NCBI GenBank assembly: GCA_902765305.1
Contig: CACWZI010000016.1
Location: 1-36,288, forward strand
Source: an uncultured Eubacteriales bacterium
Lineage (GTDB): Bacteria > Bacillota > Clostridia > Christensenellales > Aristaeellaceae
Direction of reading: 5' to 3'
DNA length: 36,288 nt
In this document: positions 7,787-16,537 of the stretch, piece after piece
Numbering within the stretch: the stretch's first letter is position 1
Layout of the letters: each line of letters opens with the position of its first letter
Made by a program: the position numbers and the translations under genes
Notes under the pieces: generated by a model
What the model saw: the letters and a program-made list of their open reading frames with translations, nothing else
Databases searched by the model: none
Told to the model about the DNA's origin: nothing

Positions 7787-8707
7787 TTATCCCTTTGCCG
7801 CCATGACGGCAAACCCCGCGATGGCCACCAGCGTGGACACCGACAGCGCCGAGGACACGTAGGTCCGCTGGTCCGCGTCGTCGGCGAACACCGGCAGCAC
7901 GAAGGGCGGCGGCAGTATGAACATCACGTTGATCGCCGCGGTGAGGTTGGCTTGGGGCCAGATCGCCCCCAGCAGCGCCACCAGCGCCGTGCGCAAAACC
8001 AGCATGATCACCAGCCGCAGGGCGACCACCTTCGCCGTCTGGGCCCAGGGTATGTCGTCCAGAACCAGGTCATAGCCGATGGTCAGCAGTATGATCGCGC
8101 TGGTGGGCGCGGACACGAAGGCCGTGCAGGCATCCAGCACGCCGCTGACGCCCGAGGGCTGCAGCGCCCGATAAAGCCCCGTCGCCCCCAGCAGCACGCC
8201 GGCGACGATGGCGATGATGATCGGCGACAGCGCCATATCCTTCACCAGCCGACCGACGTCGGTCTTTTTATCGCCGTCTGCGGCCAGCAGCACCTTGTAC
8301 AGCGTGAACACGAACAGCACCTGGCCCAGGTCGATCCGGGCAAACTCGGCAGTGCGCTCCGCGCCGTAGAGCATGTTGAACAGCGCATAGCCCAGCATGC
8401 CCGCCTCGAAGCCGGTGGTCAGGAAGGGCACGAACCGCGAAGGCAGGCCCAGCGCCTTTCCCCCGGCCTTGCCCAGCGCCCAGGCGACCAGGCACACCGC
8501 GAACATCAGAAGCGGCACCACCACGTCCATAAAGGTATAGCTGGTGGTGGCGAAGGCGTTCAGCAGCACCGCGGGCAGCGTGATGTTCACCACCACGTTC
8601 TTCAGCGCCCCGATGCCCTCGCGGGAAATCAGCCCCGTCCTGCGGCAGACAATGCCGATGACCAGCATGACGACCACGGGAAGGATCGTCTGTAATACAC
8701 CCGTCAT
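7787..8707 (-). CDS. AEC-family (auxin efflux carrier-like) transporter
   Basis: A 306-residue integral membrane protein with about ten hydrophobic segments in two halves, as in the AEC family. Landmarks are the N-terminal LPVVVMLVIGIVCRRTG segment, the conserved helix with NITLPAVLLNAF, and a C-terminal LPPPFVLPVFA break of the kind found in the second bundle. Family members move organic anions such as malate or malonate in bacteria; the substrate here is unknown. The ATG has GAGGTTG upstream. It begins 19 bases after hsdR in the same orientation, so it may be read through from the restriction operon, though a functional link is unlikely. Confidence 0.88.
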   Translation of the reverse strand: MTGVLQTILPVVVMLVIGIVCRRTGLISREGIGALKNVVVNITLPAVLLNAFATTSYTFMDVVVPLLMFAVCLVAWALGKAGGKALGLPSRFVPFLTTGFEAGMLGYALFNMLYGAERTAEFARIDLGQVLFVFTLYKVLLAADGDKKTDVGRLVKDMALSPIIIAIVAGVLLGATGLYRALQPSGVSGVLDACTAFVSAPTSAIILLTIGYDLVLDDIPWAQTAKVVALRLVIMLVLRTALVALLGAIWPQANLTAAINVMFILPPPFVLPVFADDADQRTYVSSALSVSTLVAIAGFAVMAAKG

Positions 8708-8726
8708 ATCGTTTCAACCTCTTTTC

Positions 8727-11700
8727 TTACGCCGCCGAAGCGTTGGCGTTGATTTGTTCGATGGTCTTCCTGATGCCGTTCCAGACGCCAAGGTTCGTTG
8801 AGAACAGGTCGACGATGTTCCCCTGATCCGTGAACGGTGGCTTCTGAAGTACGGACAAGTCCTTCATCATGCCGTTGCGCACGATGTATTCCACGATCTG
8901 GTTCACGAAATAGATCTGCCGGCTGTCCAGGTTGGTTCCCTCCAGGAATTCGGAGAACGCTCCCTTCGCCGCGGCCATGTCCATTCCGACGATCTCCCTC
9001 ACCAGCTCTCCAAGCGGCTTATGGCCGTACTCCACTTCGTAATCCTGCCTCGTGCCCACTTCGCTCCAAAGTATCTTTTCCAGTTCTTCTATATCGGCGT
9101 TTGTCAGCGGCACATTTCCCCGCAGCTTTGCAATCACGCCGTTGTCCCGGTGCTGGCGGATGTAATACTCGGCCTTCGCCCGGTAATCGCGCAGGTCATC
9201 GCTCTCCAGATCGGACGCGTTCCATTCAACGGACAGTACCTCGTCATCAAAGGTCGTGTTATAGGTCATGTGGCCGATAGGAATGTATTTGATCAAGTCC
9301 CTGAGCTTTTGCCTGATATGCTCGAATTCATTGATGCCGGCGTTGTCGACATAGTCCGTGTGAAGGATCTTGTCGATCAGCTCCGCCTGCTGTTCGATTT
9401 CCGGGATGTTGGCGACCTTCGCCACGGCGGCCACCTTCTTCATCAGGTCAGACCGAGCCTTGCCGTATTTCTTCCCCACGAGATAGGCCAACTCGATGCC
9501 GTACATCAGCGCATCAAATCTCAGGGCCTTGGCGTCGTCGTCATCCGGCACGATCAGCGGTGCCAGCTCCCGCTTCATCATCAGGATATTCTCATAGGTC
9601 AGCGCCTGATAGCTGCCGGGGTCGGCATACAGCTCCACATACTTCAAATGCTGGCGAACGGCAAAACTATCCCTGTTCAGTTCCCTTACCTTTGCCGCCA
9701 TGTCGTCCACCAGGGTTTTACGGAATGCGATCAGGTCAGGCGTCTGATAGTCCAGATCCTGCAGCTTGAACGCGATCTCCGCCTTGAGCGCAAAAATCGC
9801 GCCGGAGAGCGATATGGTGCTCGGCAAGGGCTTGCCCTGGTTCATGCGGAAGAACTCAAAGTTCCCGCAGAAGTCGAAGATGTAAAACTGCTTCTTGTCC
9901 GCGCCGTCCAGCAGTCCGGGGCACAGCCGCGTGCCGCGCCCGATCATCTGCCAGAACTTCGCCTTGCTCATGACCTTCTTGAAGAACACCAGGTTCAGCA
10001 CCTCCGGCACGTCGATGCCGGTGTCCAGCATATCCACGGAGATGGCGATCTGCGGCAGCTTGTCCGGCTCGGAGAACGCGTCGATGGCGCTCTGGGCGTA
10101 GTTGATATAGTTGTCAATGACCTTCGCGTAGCCTGCCAGCTGGGGATACTCCTTTCCAAACACCTCAAGAATCTTCTCGGCGTGGGTGTGGTTCTTTGCG
10201 AATATGATCGTCTTGCCAATCCTGTTCCCGTAATCCACCTTAAGCCCGTGGGTCATCAGTATGTTCAGCACCTCGCGGATGGTATCCTCGTTGAATATCC
10301 ATTCGTTCAGCGCAGAGGAGGCAATGCTCTCCGGCAGCTCGCCGTTTTCGTCGGTGAAGGTCGCCTCATAGGCCTGCCGGTCCTCCTCGGAGAGTTCATC
10401 GTACACGATGCCCTGCTCCAAGAATTTCAGCTTCGATTCCACGGAAATGAAGTCCACCAGGAACCCGTCGCGCACAGCCTCGGCCAGCTCATAGCCGTAG
10501 GTGGGCACGCCGCTCTGCAGCTCGAATATGCCATAGGTATTCTTGTCGATGTCGTCCTTGGGCGTGGCGGTCAGGCCCACCAGCGGCGCGTCGAAGTAGT
10601 CGAAGATGTCCTTATATTTGTTGTAGATGGAGCGGTGCGCCTCGTCGCAGATGATCAGGTCGAAATGCCCGCTGGTGAACAGCTTGCCCTGGTCGTCCTG
10701 TATGGCGTCGATGCAGTTGTACATGGTCTGGTAGGTGGAAAACACGCAATGCGCGCCATAGTTCTGCTTGTCCTCGCAGAGGTTGACCACCGAAAGGTCG
10801 GGCAGCAGGTTCACGAAGCTGCGCTTGGCCTGGGTGACCAGGCTGTTGCGGTCGGCCAGGAAAAGCACGTTCTTCACCCAGCCCTGCTCCAGCAGCACCT
10901 TCACCAGCGCGATCACGGTGCGGGTCTTGCCGGAGCCGGTGGCCATCACCAACAGCGCCTTGCGGCGGTTGCCCGCGTCGAAGCGCTCACACACGGCGCG
11001 AATGGCCTGCTCCTGATAGTAACGCCCGGCGATCTGCTTGTCCACCACGATGTGGGCGAGGCTCACGCGCATGCTCAGCAGGTTGAACCACTTCTCCAGA
11101 TCGCGCTTGGAGTAAATCGTGGCAACCCGGCGCTCGGGATACTGGTTGTCGATGATGCGCGTCTCAAAGCCGTTGGTGAGGAACACCACCGGGCGGCGGC
11201 CCTGCTTTTGCTCGATAAGGTCGGCGTACAGCTTGGCCTGCTGGCGGCCCCTGGAAACGTCCTCACAGGTGCGCTTGGCCTCGACCACCGCCAGCGCGCG
11301 CCCATCGCCGCCATACAGCACATAGTCGGCATAACCCACTCCGGAAGCGCTGGGCATGCCCTGCAGCTCCACCTCATTCAGCCAGTCGGCGCCCTCCGTC
11401 CATCCGGCGTCCATCAGCATGGTATCGATATAAGCCTTGCGGGTCCTGTACTCGGAAATCTCCTGCGGCTTTGGCACATAGCTCTCCCGATGCGCCTCGC
11501 GCCGGGCGGTCAGTTCGTCCCGGAGGGCGGCGTTTTCCTTCAAAAGCGCCTCGATGCGGACGTCCTTTTCGAGAGACGGCGCAGGCGCGGCGGGCGCGGG
11601 CGCGTCCAGCAGGGCGGGGTCAAACCTGCCCTCCTCATAGCTGTCGGCATAGCAATAGGCCACGAAGTCCATGAAGCTGAACAGGTGCCTGAGGCAGAGC

Positions 11701-12023
11701 TGGGCCTGATCCCTGGTGATCTTCTTGCCCTCGTGGGCGGCAATATTGCCGATGCGGCGAATAAAATCCATGCGCCTCAGGATGTCGTCATCCACGATGT
11801 CCCTGAACCCGTCCGCGTTCATCAGGCTGACCAGCTTGTCGTCCCAGGGCATCACAAGGGAGCCGTCCACGGCATACATCCACTTCACGGCGATCTCCAT
11901 CGCCCGGCGGCAGTTCAGCACGCAGGCCGACGGGTCGATGGCATAGATGCGCTCCGCCGCCACCGCCACGTCCGCGAAGGATTCAAAGGCCGGGGTGGCA
12001 AGGAGGAAATCGAAGTTGGTCAT
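8727..12023 (-). CDS. hsdR: Type I restriction enzyme R subunit (HsdR)
   Basis: At 1098 residues this is the ATP-driven translocase and nuclease subunit of a type I restriction system. The N-terminus has a DUF4145-like helical domain (about 1-140) and a short coiled coil (about 155-180). The nuclease core follows, with GYADYV near 230 and VVEAKR near 247, giving the D...ExK pattern. The motor has Walker A ATGSGKT near 364, DEAH near 459, LTATP after it, and motif VI QMIGRGTRL near 694. The C-terminal third resembles the EcoEI R-subunit C-terminal domain. It starts 4 bases after the HipA-like gene, hence translational coupling. It needs HsdM and HsdS, encoded upstream in the same operon. Confidence 0.95.
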   Translation of the reverse strand: MTNFDFLLATPAFESFADVAVAAERIYAIDPSACVLNCRRAMEIAVKWMYAVDGSLVMPWDDKLVSLMNADGFRDIVDDDILRRMDFIRRIGNIAAHEGKKITRDQAQLCLRHLFSFMDFVAYCYADSYEEGRFDPALLDAPAPAAPAPSLEKDVRIEALLKENAALRDELTARREAHRESYVPKPQEISEYRTRKAYIDTMLMDAGWTEGADWLNEVELQGMPSASGVGYADYVLYGGDGRALAVVEAKRTCEDVSRGRQQAKLYADLIEQKQGRRPVVFLTNGFETRIIDNQYPERRVATIYSKRDLEKWFNLLSMRVSLAHIVVDKQIAGRYYQEQAIRAVCERFDAGNRRKALLVMATGSGKTRTVIALVKVLLEQGWVKNVLFLADRNSLVTQAKRSFVNLLPDLSVVNLCEDKQNYGAHCVFSTYQTMYNCIDAIQDDQGKLFTSGHFDLIICDEAHRSIYNKYKDIFDYFDAPLVGLTATPKDDIDKNTYGIFELQSGVPTYGYELAEAVRDGFLVDFISVESKLKFLEQGIVYDELSEEDRQAYEATFTDENGELPESIASSALNEWIFNEDTIREVLNILMTHGLKVDYGNRIGKTIIFAKNHTHAEKILEVFGKEYPQLAGYAKVIDNYINYAQSAIDAFSEPDKLPQIAISVDMLDTGIDVPEVLNLVFFKKVMSKAKFWQMIGRGTRLCPGLLDGADKKQFYIFDFCGNFEFFRMNQGKPLPSTISLSGAIFALKAEIAFKLQDLDYQTPDLIAFRKTLVDDMAAKVRELNRDSFAVRQHLKYVELYADPGSYQALTYENILMMKRELAPLIVPDDDDAKALRFDALMYGIELAYLVGKKYGKARSDLMKKVAAVAKVANIPEIEQQAELIDKILHTDYVDNAGINEFEHIRQKLRDLIKYIPIGHMTYNTTFDDEVLSVEWNASDLESDDLRDYRAKAEYYIRQHRDNGVIAKLRGNVPLTNADIEELEKILWSEVGTRQDYEVEYGHKPLGELVREIVGMDMAAAKGAFSEFLEGTNLDSRQIYFVNQIVEYIVRNGMMKDLSVLQKPPFTDQGNIVDLFSTNLGVWNGIRKTIEQINANASAA

Positions 12024-12027
12024 AAAA

Positions 12028-13110
12028 TCACCTCGCGTCGGCGTTCTTCAGTAACTCATATCGCCTGTAGCACATCTCCGGCAGGCCCTCTGGCAACGGC
12101 GCGAGCTGGTTGAGGCCAATCGCCTTTACCGCCATGACCGCGGCCTCCCGCTGGGAAAGGTTTCCCTCTGTCGTCAGGCACCTGGCCCCTTCCACCGAAT
12201 CATAAGCGGTAAAGGCCTTGTTGAAGTCCATCAACGGGTGCAGCTTATCCAGCTTATTGGTACGGTTATCCACCCAGAAGCCCCAGTTGCCCCAATGCCG
12301 GTCGGTATTGCCCACCAGGTAATCCACGATGTTCATCATGTGATAGCCGTACCGGTCGCGCCTGTTGACAATCGCCTCCAGAGTTGTGCCCGCGTTAGTG
12401 GCGTAGATGTCCACATATTCCATCGGCACGATGCTCCTGTCCTTCGTGGTCATCAGGCGGCTGGTGGACACGCGCTGTCCCTGATACTCCCCCGGCTCAT
12501 AGCGCACCTGTTCCACATCGAAGCAGCGGGCGACCCGGCTGGCCGTCAACTCGGCCTCAACCTCGTGGGAATCGCCGTCCTTCAACAGCCAAAATACCCC
12601 ATCCCTGCGAATCCACGCCTTGGGGGCCACGCCCGCCGTGGCGATATCGCCAGCGCTGTCCCTCTTGTCCAGCAGCGCGGCGTTCTGCGCCGTCAGCGGC
12701 CGTCCGCGCAGCGAAACGTCCACAAAGGCGTCGGAGAGGGAATGGTCGTAGAGGTTGATTTCCTCATAGGACACTTTCTCCCGAAGCTCCCGGACCCAAT
12801 AGACATCCGTCAGGCAAAGCGCGTGGTAGGCAATGGCGATCTCCGCGCGGTCCCTGTCCGTCACGGCCTGCTTCATGCCCAGACTGTTCAATATTTCCTT
12901 GGCATATTTCCGGTCCAGGGTCAAGAGGCGCGTCGCACACCAGTAATAAAAGTTGTTCAGATTGTTCATCCGAACGCCCAAATCCCCCGCTTCCGCCCGT
13001 TCCAGATAGAGGTTATAGGGCATGAACCGGGGAAAATAGACCGTGCAGGAGCCGTCCCCACGAATGGTGGCGACGTGCCGGTTCAAGTGCATGATGGCAT
13101 AGTCCTTCAT
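12028..13110 (-). CDS. HipA-like kinase-fold protein within the restriction operon
   Basis: A 360-residue protein with the C-terminal kinase hallmarks of HipA. Asp270-Arg-His with Asn275 (in VGNTDRHWGNWGF) matches the catalytic loop, and Asp295 in PLMDFNKAF the metal-binding DFD-like motif. A lysine in FWLLKDG (about 175) is a candidate ATP contact. The N-terminus does not look like canonical HipA, and no HipB-type helix-turn-helix antitoxin is adjacent. HipA proteins phosphorylate a tRNA synthetase or other target; the target here is unknown. It lies 4 bases before hsdR and 98 bases after the HEPN-like gene. GGGAGGGG precedes the ATG. A role as an abortive-infection effector or regulator of the restriction system is inferred. 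Confidence 0.75.
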   Translation of the reverse strand: MKDYAIMHLNRHVATIRGDGSCTVYFPRFMPYNLYLERAEAGDLGVRMNNLNNFYYWCATRLLTLDRKYAKEILNSLGMKQAVTDRDRAEIAIAYHALCLTDVYWVRELREKVSYEEINLYDHSLSDAFVDVSLRGRPLTAQNAALLDKRDSAGDIATAGVAPKAWIRRDGVFWLLKDGDSHEVEAELTASRVARCFDVEQVRYEPGEYQGQRVSTSRLMTTKDRSIVPMEYVDIYATNAGTTLEAIVNRRDRYGYHMMNIVDYLVGNTDRHWGNWGFWVDNRTNKLDKLHPLMDFNKAFTAYDSVEGARCLTTEGNLSQREAAVMAVKAIGLNQLAPLPEGLPEMCYRRYELLKNADAR

Positions 13111-13208
13111 GAAAACCCCTCCCCCATGTATCTACCACGTTTCCCTTCCCGCGTCAAGGGTGATGAGCAAAGGCGCAAAGGCCAAGATGAAGGTAGAAAG
13201 TGAGGTGG

Positions 13209-13772
13209 TCATGGGATTACTTCTTCTTGGAAAGAATAACTAAAACTGAATTTGTTCTTGTGCGTTTCATAATAGCCTTTTGCTGCCGTCACTAGTGTAG
13301 TACATAAAGAGTGTATATTAATTGTTAGCGATCTATCTTTTATCCCATAGTCTTTGTCGTAAGAAATATGGCTGAATTGCCCACGATGTAGATTCCCAAC
13401 CACAAGATTAAAATGGTCAATACTAAAACGAAGATTATGTATTTTCTCTTTTATAATATTTGGTGTCCCGTTGTGTAATAGATTATTCCGAAAATAATAC
13501 ATGACTTCGCTATTCATGTAGGGCATGTCATCACCGTATGGTGATGACAATACATAACTGGGTTCGACATATTCTTCATACCATTTCATGTATTTAGTTT
13601 TCTCACTACCCTTTTGATACTCTGCTTGTCCACAGACATCTGGTATTGTTACTGCAATATATAGTGCTGCAATGTACATTTTAGTGTCCAATGCTTTTTC
13701 GATTTCAGATAATGTTGATAAGAAGAGATCATCATATACTGCCTTTACCATTTGTAATCGGCGCTCCTTCAT
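13209..13772 (-). CDS. Small HEPN-motif protein within the restriction operon
   Basis: A 187-residue, AT-rich ORF whose start overlaps the hsdS stop by four bases (ATGA). I do not recognise a named family. The sequence shows an all-helical layout and, at residues 95-100, Arg-Asn-Asn-Leu-Leu-His. This is the R-N/H/D-x3-H signature of HEPN ribonuclease and toxin domains, preceded by a helix (SEVMYYF) as in that fold. An IPDVCG segment (43-48) and a Trp-Tyr-Glu-Glu-Tyr stretch (64-68) come before it. Many HEPN proteins are RNases in toxin-antitoxin, abortive infection or CRISPR systems. Nuclease activity and a role in defence are inferred from the motif and the position. Confidence 0.7.
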   Translation of the reverse strand: MKERRLQMVKAVYDDLFLSTLSEIEKALDTKMYIAALYIAVTIPDVCGQAEYQKGSEKTKYMKWYEEYVEPSYVLSSPYGDDMPYMNSEVMYYFRNNLLHNGTPNIIKEKIHNLRFSIDHFNLVVGNLHRGQFSHISYDKDYGIKDRSLTINIHSLCTTLVTAAKGYYETHKNKFSFSYSFQEEVIP

Positions 13773-14929
13773 TCGAAGTATTTCTGCATCAGCGATTGTT
13801 TCAGGATTTCGAGTTGGTCGAGGCTGGCCTGGATGGTCAATTTAGATTTGTCGACCTGAGAGACGAAGGCAGCGAACTCGTTCTGTAAGGCCAAAGGTGG
13901 CAGCGGCGTCCTGAATCCTGAGACCTCTTTACGATTCACTTTCGGCAGATTTGTCCGATTGCAAAACTGCAATATATAATCCAGGAAGAATGTTGATCTC
14001 ATATCATAAGCAAGAAAAACTCGATTGCACTTCCCGGGAATCGGCAGAATTGGGTATGCGTCAGCTGAACACAATCCTTCAAAATCAGGTAGAGCCACCT
14101 TATTCAAGTTCGGTCGAATCTTGCTATAAATAATGTGTTCCGGCGTAAACACATACTTCCCGCTGATTACACCATCCTCGGCAACCGTTCTGTAACCTCG
14201 CAATATACCAGTATCCTTCTCAATACTATCAATCCCGATGTGGGGATAATCTGCATATCTTTCGTAGTCCGTGGTCATGTTGCCATCAATGGTAGCAATC
14301 TCTTCAAAACCGACAGTAGGCCAACCCTTTGGATTGGTTTTAAAATCTCCAAACATCTCGACAAATCGGGCTTTGATGAGCTGGTCGAGAGCTTTTAATT
14401 CTGCTTTCCTCGTTTGCACTATGCCATCAATCCTTGACATCAAGGCAACAATCTGCTTCTGCTCCTCTAAAGATGCGATTAGCATTTTTGCTCTTTTGAG
14501 ATCTGCAACAGAGAAGCTTGCCTGATTGACGGATTTCTTTGTAATCCGGCTTATTTGCTCCCTAAAATGCCTGGAGGAAAAATACAAGCAGGCATAATCT
14601 GGTATAACGATTCCACGGATTGCCTTAAGCCGCAGCAGATTCATGCCATGTATAATGGTTTCATCGTCATGCTTGCTGTATTTTACCGCACGTCCAAGAT
14701 ATCTGACACTATTAATGTGCGACATCAATATATCCCCATCTTCAAGCACATAGGCCCTATATGGAGTAATATCTGTGATCCCAGCATAGCCCATTCTATC
14801 ACGGCTAAAACGATTGTTTGAAATTGTCTCTATTCGCGTGATAGGATATCCACCATCAACTTCACCTTGTTTTATGTTTGCACCATTCTGTATGAATGAA
14901 AAGCAATCACCAACACTCATTTCACACAT
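13769..14929 (-). CDS. hsdS: Type I restriction specificity subunit (HsdS)
   Basis: A 386-residue DNA-recognition subunit with the usual two target-recognition domains. The first spans about 1-150. A conserved helical spacer (SLEEQKQIVALMSRIDGIV, about 152-195) ends in MFGD. The second domain spans about 200-335, and a closing helical repeat (PLALQNEFAAFVSQVDKSK) follows. It sets the target sequence for both HsdM and HsdR. It lies 24 bases after hsdM. Base composition is far more AT-rich than hsdM or hsdR, as expected for a specificity gene exchanged by recombination. The recognition sequence cannot be read from sequence. There is a single hsdS and no nearby recombinase, so no phase-variable shufflon is visible. 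Confidence 0.93.
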   Translation of the reverse strand: MCEMSVGDCFSFIQNGANIKQGEVDGGYPITRIETISNNRFSRDRMGYAGITDITPYRAYVLEDGDILMSHINSVRYLGRAVKYSKHDDETIIHGMNLLRLKAIRGIVIPDYACLYFSSRHFREQISRITKKSVNQASFSVADLKRAKMLIASLEEQKQIVALMSRIDGIVQTRKAELKALDQLIKARFVEMFGDFKTNPKGWPTVGFEEIATIDGNMTTDYERYADYPHIGIDSIEKDTGILRGYRTVAEDGVISGKYVFTPEHIIYSKIRPNLNKVALPDFEGLCSADAYPILPIPGKCNRVFLAYDMRSTFFLDYILQFCNRTNLPKVNRKEVSGFRTPLPPLALQNEFAAFVSQVDKSKLTIQASLDQLEILKQSLMQKYFE

Positions 14930-14953
14930 ACCAAAATCCCCACAAATACGAAT

Positions 14954-16456
14954 TTATAGCTTCAATAACCGTTCCAGTTCGTCCATTTCCGTGCCGATCT
15001 TCTTTTCAAGCGCTCTCAGCTCCGCCATGATTTCCGAGGTCGGCGGGTACTCCACGGGCACATATTCCGTCTGCTTGTACTTGTTGATGGAGAGGTCGTA
15101 GCCGTTGTCCACAATCTCCTGCCTGGGGACGAGGAAGCTCTGGTCGGTGCGCTGGCGGTCCTTCTCCCCCGCACGGTTGTGGAAGCGGGCGACGATGTCG
15201 GGGATGTCGTTGTCGGCAATGGGACTGCGCTTGTCGTCCAGCGAGAGGCCGTCGTAGCGCATGTCGTAGAACCACACGTCGTCCGTGCCGCCGTGGCCGG
15301 TCTTGGTAAAGATCAGCACCGCCGTGGACACCCCCGCGTAGGGCTTGAACACCCCGGAGGGCATCGACACCACGGCCTCCAGCCGGTTGTCATCGATCAG
15401 GGTTTTGCGGATGTCCTTATGGGCCTTGGAGGAGCCGAACAGCACGCCGTCGGGCACGATGCAGGCGCAGCGGCCGCCCACCCGCAGCATGCGAATGAAC
15501 AGCGCCAGGAAGAGCAGCTCCGTCTTCTTGGTCTTGCACACCTTGAGCAAATCGGTGGACACGATGTCGTAGTCCAGAGAGCCCTTGAAGGGCGGGTTCG
15601 CCAGGATCAGGCTGTATAGGTCCCGGTCCGGGTTCTGGTCTGAAAGGCTGTCCCGGTATTCGATGGTGGGGTTGTCCACGCCGTGGGTCATCATGTTCAT
15701 GGCCCCGATGCGCAGCATGGTGCGGTCCATGTCGTAGCCGTGGAACATGCGGTTCATGTAGTGGTCGGCGTTCTTTCGGTCAAAAAAGACCTCCTGCTTT
15801 CGGTTGTCCTTCAAAAAATCGCTGACCGCGACCAAAAAACCGGAGGTGCCGCAGGCCGGGTCGCACACCAGCTCGTCCGGCTTCGGCTGCATCATATCCA
15901 CCATCATGCGGATGATGTGCCGGGGCGTGCGGAACTGGCCGTTCACGCCGGCGGTGGACAGCTTGGAAAGCAGGTATTCGTACACGTCGCCCCGGGCGTC
16001 CCCGTCCTTCAGCTGGGCCATGTCCTCGTAGATGCCGTCCATGGCGGAGACGATCTTGTCCAGCATCAGCGGCGTGGGCACCTTGAAGATGGCGTCGCCC
16101 ATATATTTGGAATAGGCGCTGTCCTTGTCGCTGTGCAGGCCCTTGATGAAGGGGAAGACGAATTCCTGAACGACGGAATACATGCGCGCGCCAGGGAAAT
16201 CGTGAAACACGCTCCACTTCAGCTGTGCGCCATCGATTTTCCTGTCTCCGACGGTCACTTCCGGCGCGAATATGCTGGTATATGGAATGCCCAGCATGGC
16301 GGATTCCATGGCGCGGGTGTTGTCCGTGGCGTCCAGGTCGTGAATGAACATCAGATAGGTCATCTGTTCGATGACGTCCAGCGGGTTGGTGAGCCCGCCG
16401 GTCCAGAATATCTCCCAAAGGCTGTCGATCTTGTTTTTCAGTTCGCCGGTGATCAT
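14954..16456 (-). CDS. hsdM: Type I restriction DNA methyltransferase subunit (HsdM)
   Basis: A 500-residue adenine-N6 DNA methyltransferase. It has an N-terminal helical HsdM domain (about 1-140), then the catalytic domain with the SAM motif DPACGTSGF (about 198-206) and the catalytic NPPF (about 290). The C-terminal helical tail contacts HsdS. The start is fixed by a GGGGGA site in front of the ATG. It is the first gene of the hsdM-hsdS-HEPN-HipA-hsdR run. The CARF-nuclease gene lies 81 bases upstream on the same strand, with a dispersed repeat and no obvious terminator between, so co-transcription from the CARF gene promoter is possible. Confidence 0.95.
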   Translation of the reverse strand: MITGELKNKIDSLWEIFWTGGLTNPLDVIEQMTYLMFIHDLDATDNTRAMESAMLGIPYTSIFAPEVTVGDRKIDGAQLKWSVFHDFPGARMYSVVQEFVFPFIKGLHSDKDSAYSKYMGDAIFKVPTPLMLDKIVSAMDGIYEDMAQLKDGDARGDVYEYLLSKLSTAGVNGQFRTPRHIIRMMVDMMQPKPDELVCDPACGTSGFLVAVSDFLKDNRKQEVFFDRKNADHYMNRMFHGYDMDRTMLRIGAMNMMTHGVDNPTIEYRDSLSDQNPDRDLYSLILANPPFKGSLDYDIVSTDLLKVCKTKKTELLFLALFIRMLRVGGRCACIVPDGVLFGSSKAHKDIRKTLIDDNRLEAVVSMPSGVFKPYAGVSTAVLIFTKTGHGGTDDVWFYDMRYDGLSLDDKRSPIADNDIPDIVARFHNRAGEKDRQRTDQSFLVPRQEIVDNGYDLSINKYKQTEYVPVEYPPTSEIMAELRALEKKIGTEMDELERLLKL

Positions 16457-16502
16457 GGATTATCCCCCACTGTCATTTGTTTAGGACCGGGTGGCGGCGC
16501 TC

Positions 16503-16524
16503 TAAAGGACCAGCTTCGCGTCGC
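16503..16524. repeat. Third copy of the 22-bp dispersed repeat
   Basis: Differs from the copy at 21-42 by three transitions. It is embedded in a short inverted structure whose ends read GTGGCGGCGC (from about 16490) and GCGCTAC (to about 16532). It separates the CARF-DUF1887 gene from hsdM, so it may mark the junction where the CARF gene was joined to the restriction operon. Confidence 0.6.
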
Positions 16525-16537
16525 AGGCGCTACTGAT

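Noticed and set aside
13769-14929. Phase-variable hsdS shufflon
   Set aside because: Only one hsdS is present, with no partial copies, inverted repeats or site-specific recombinase in the window.
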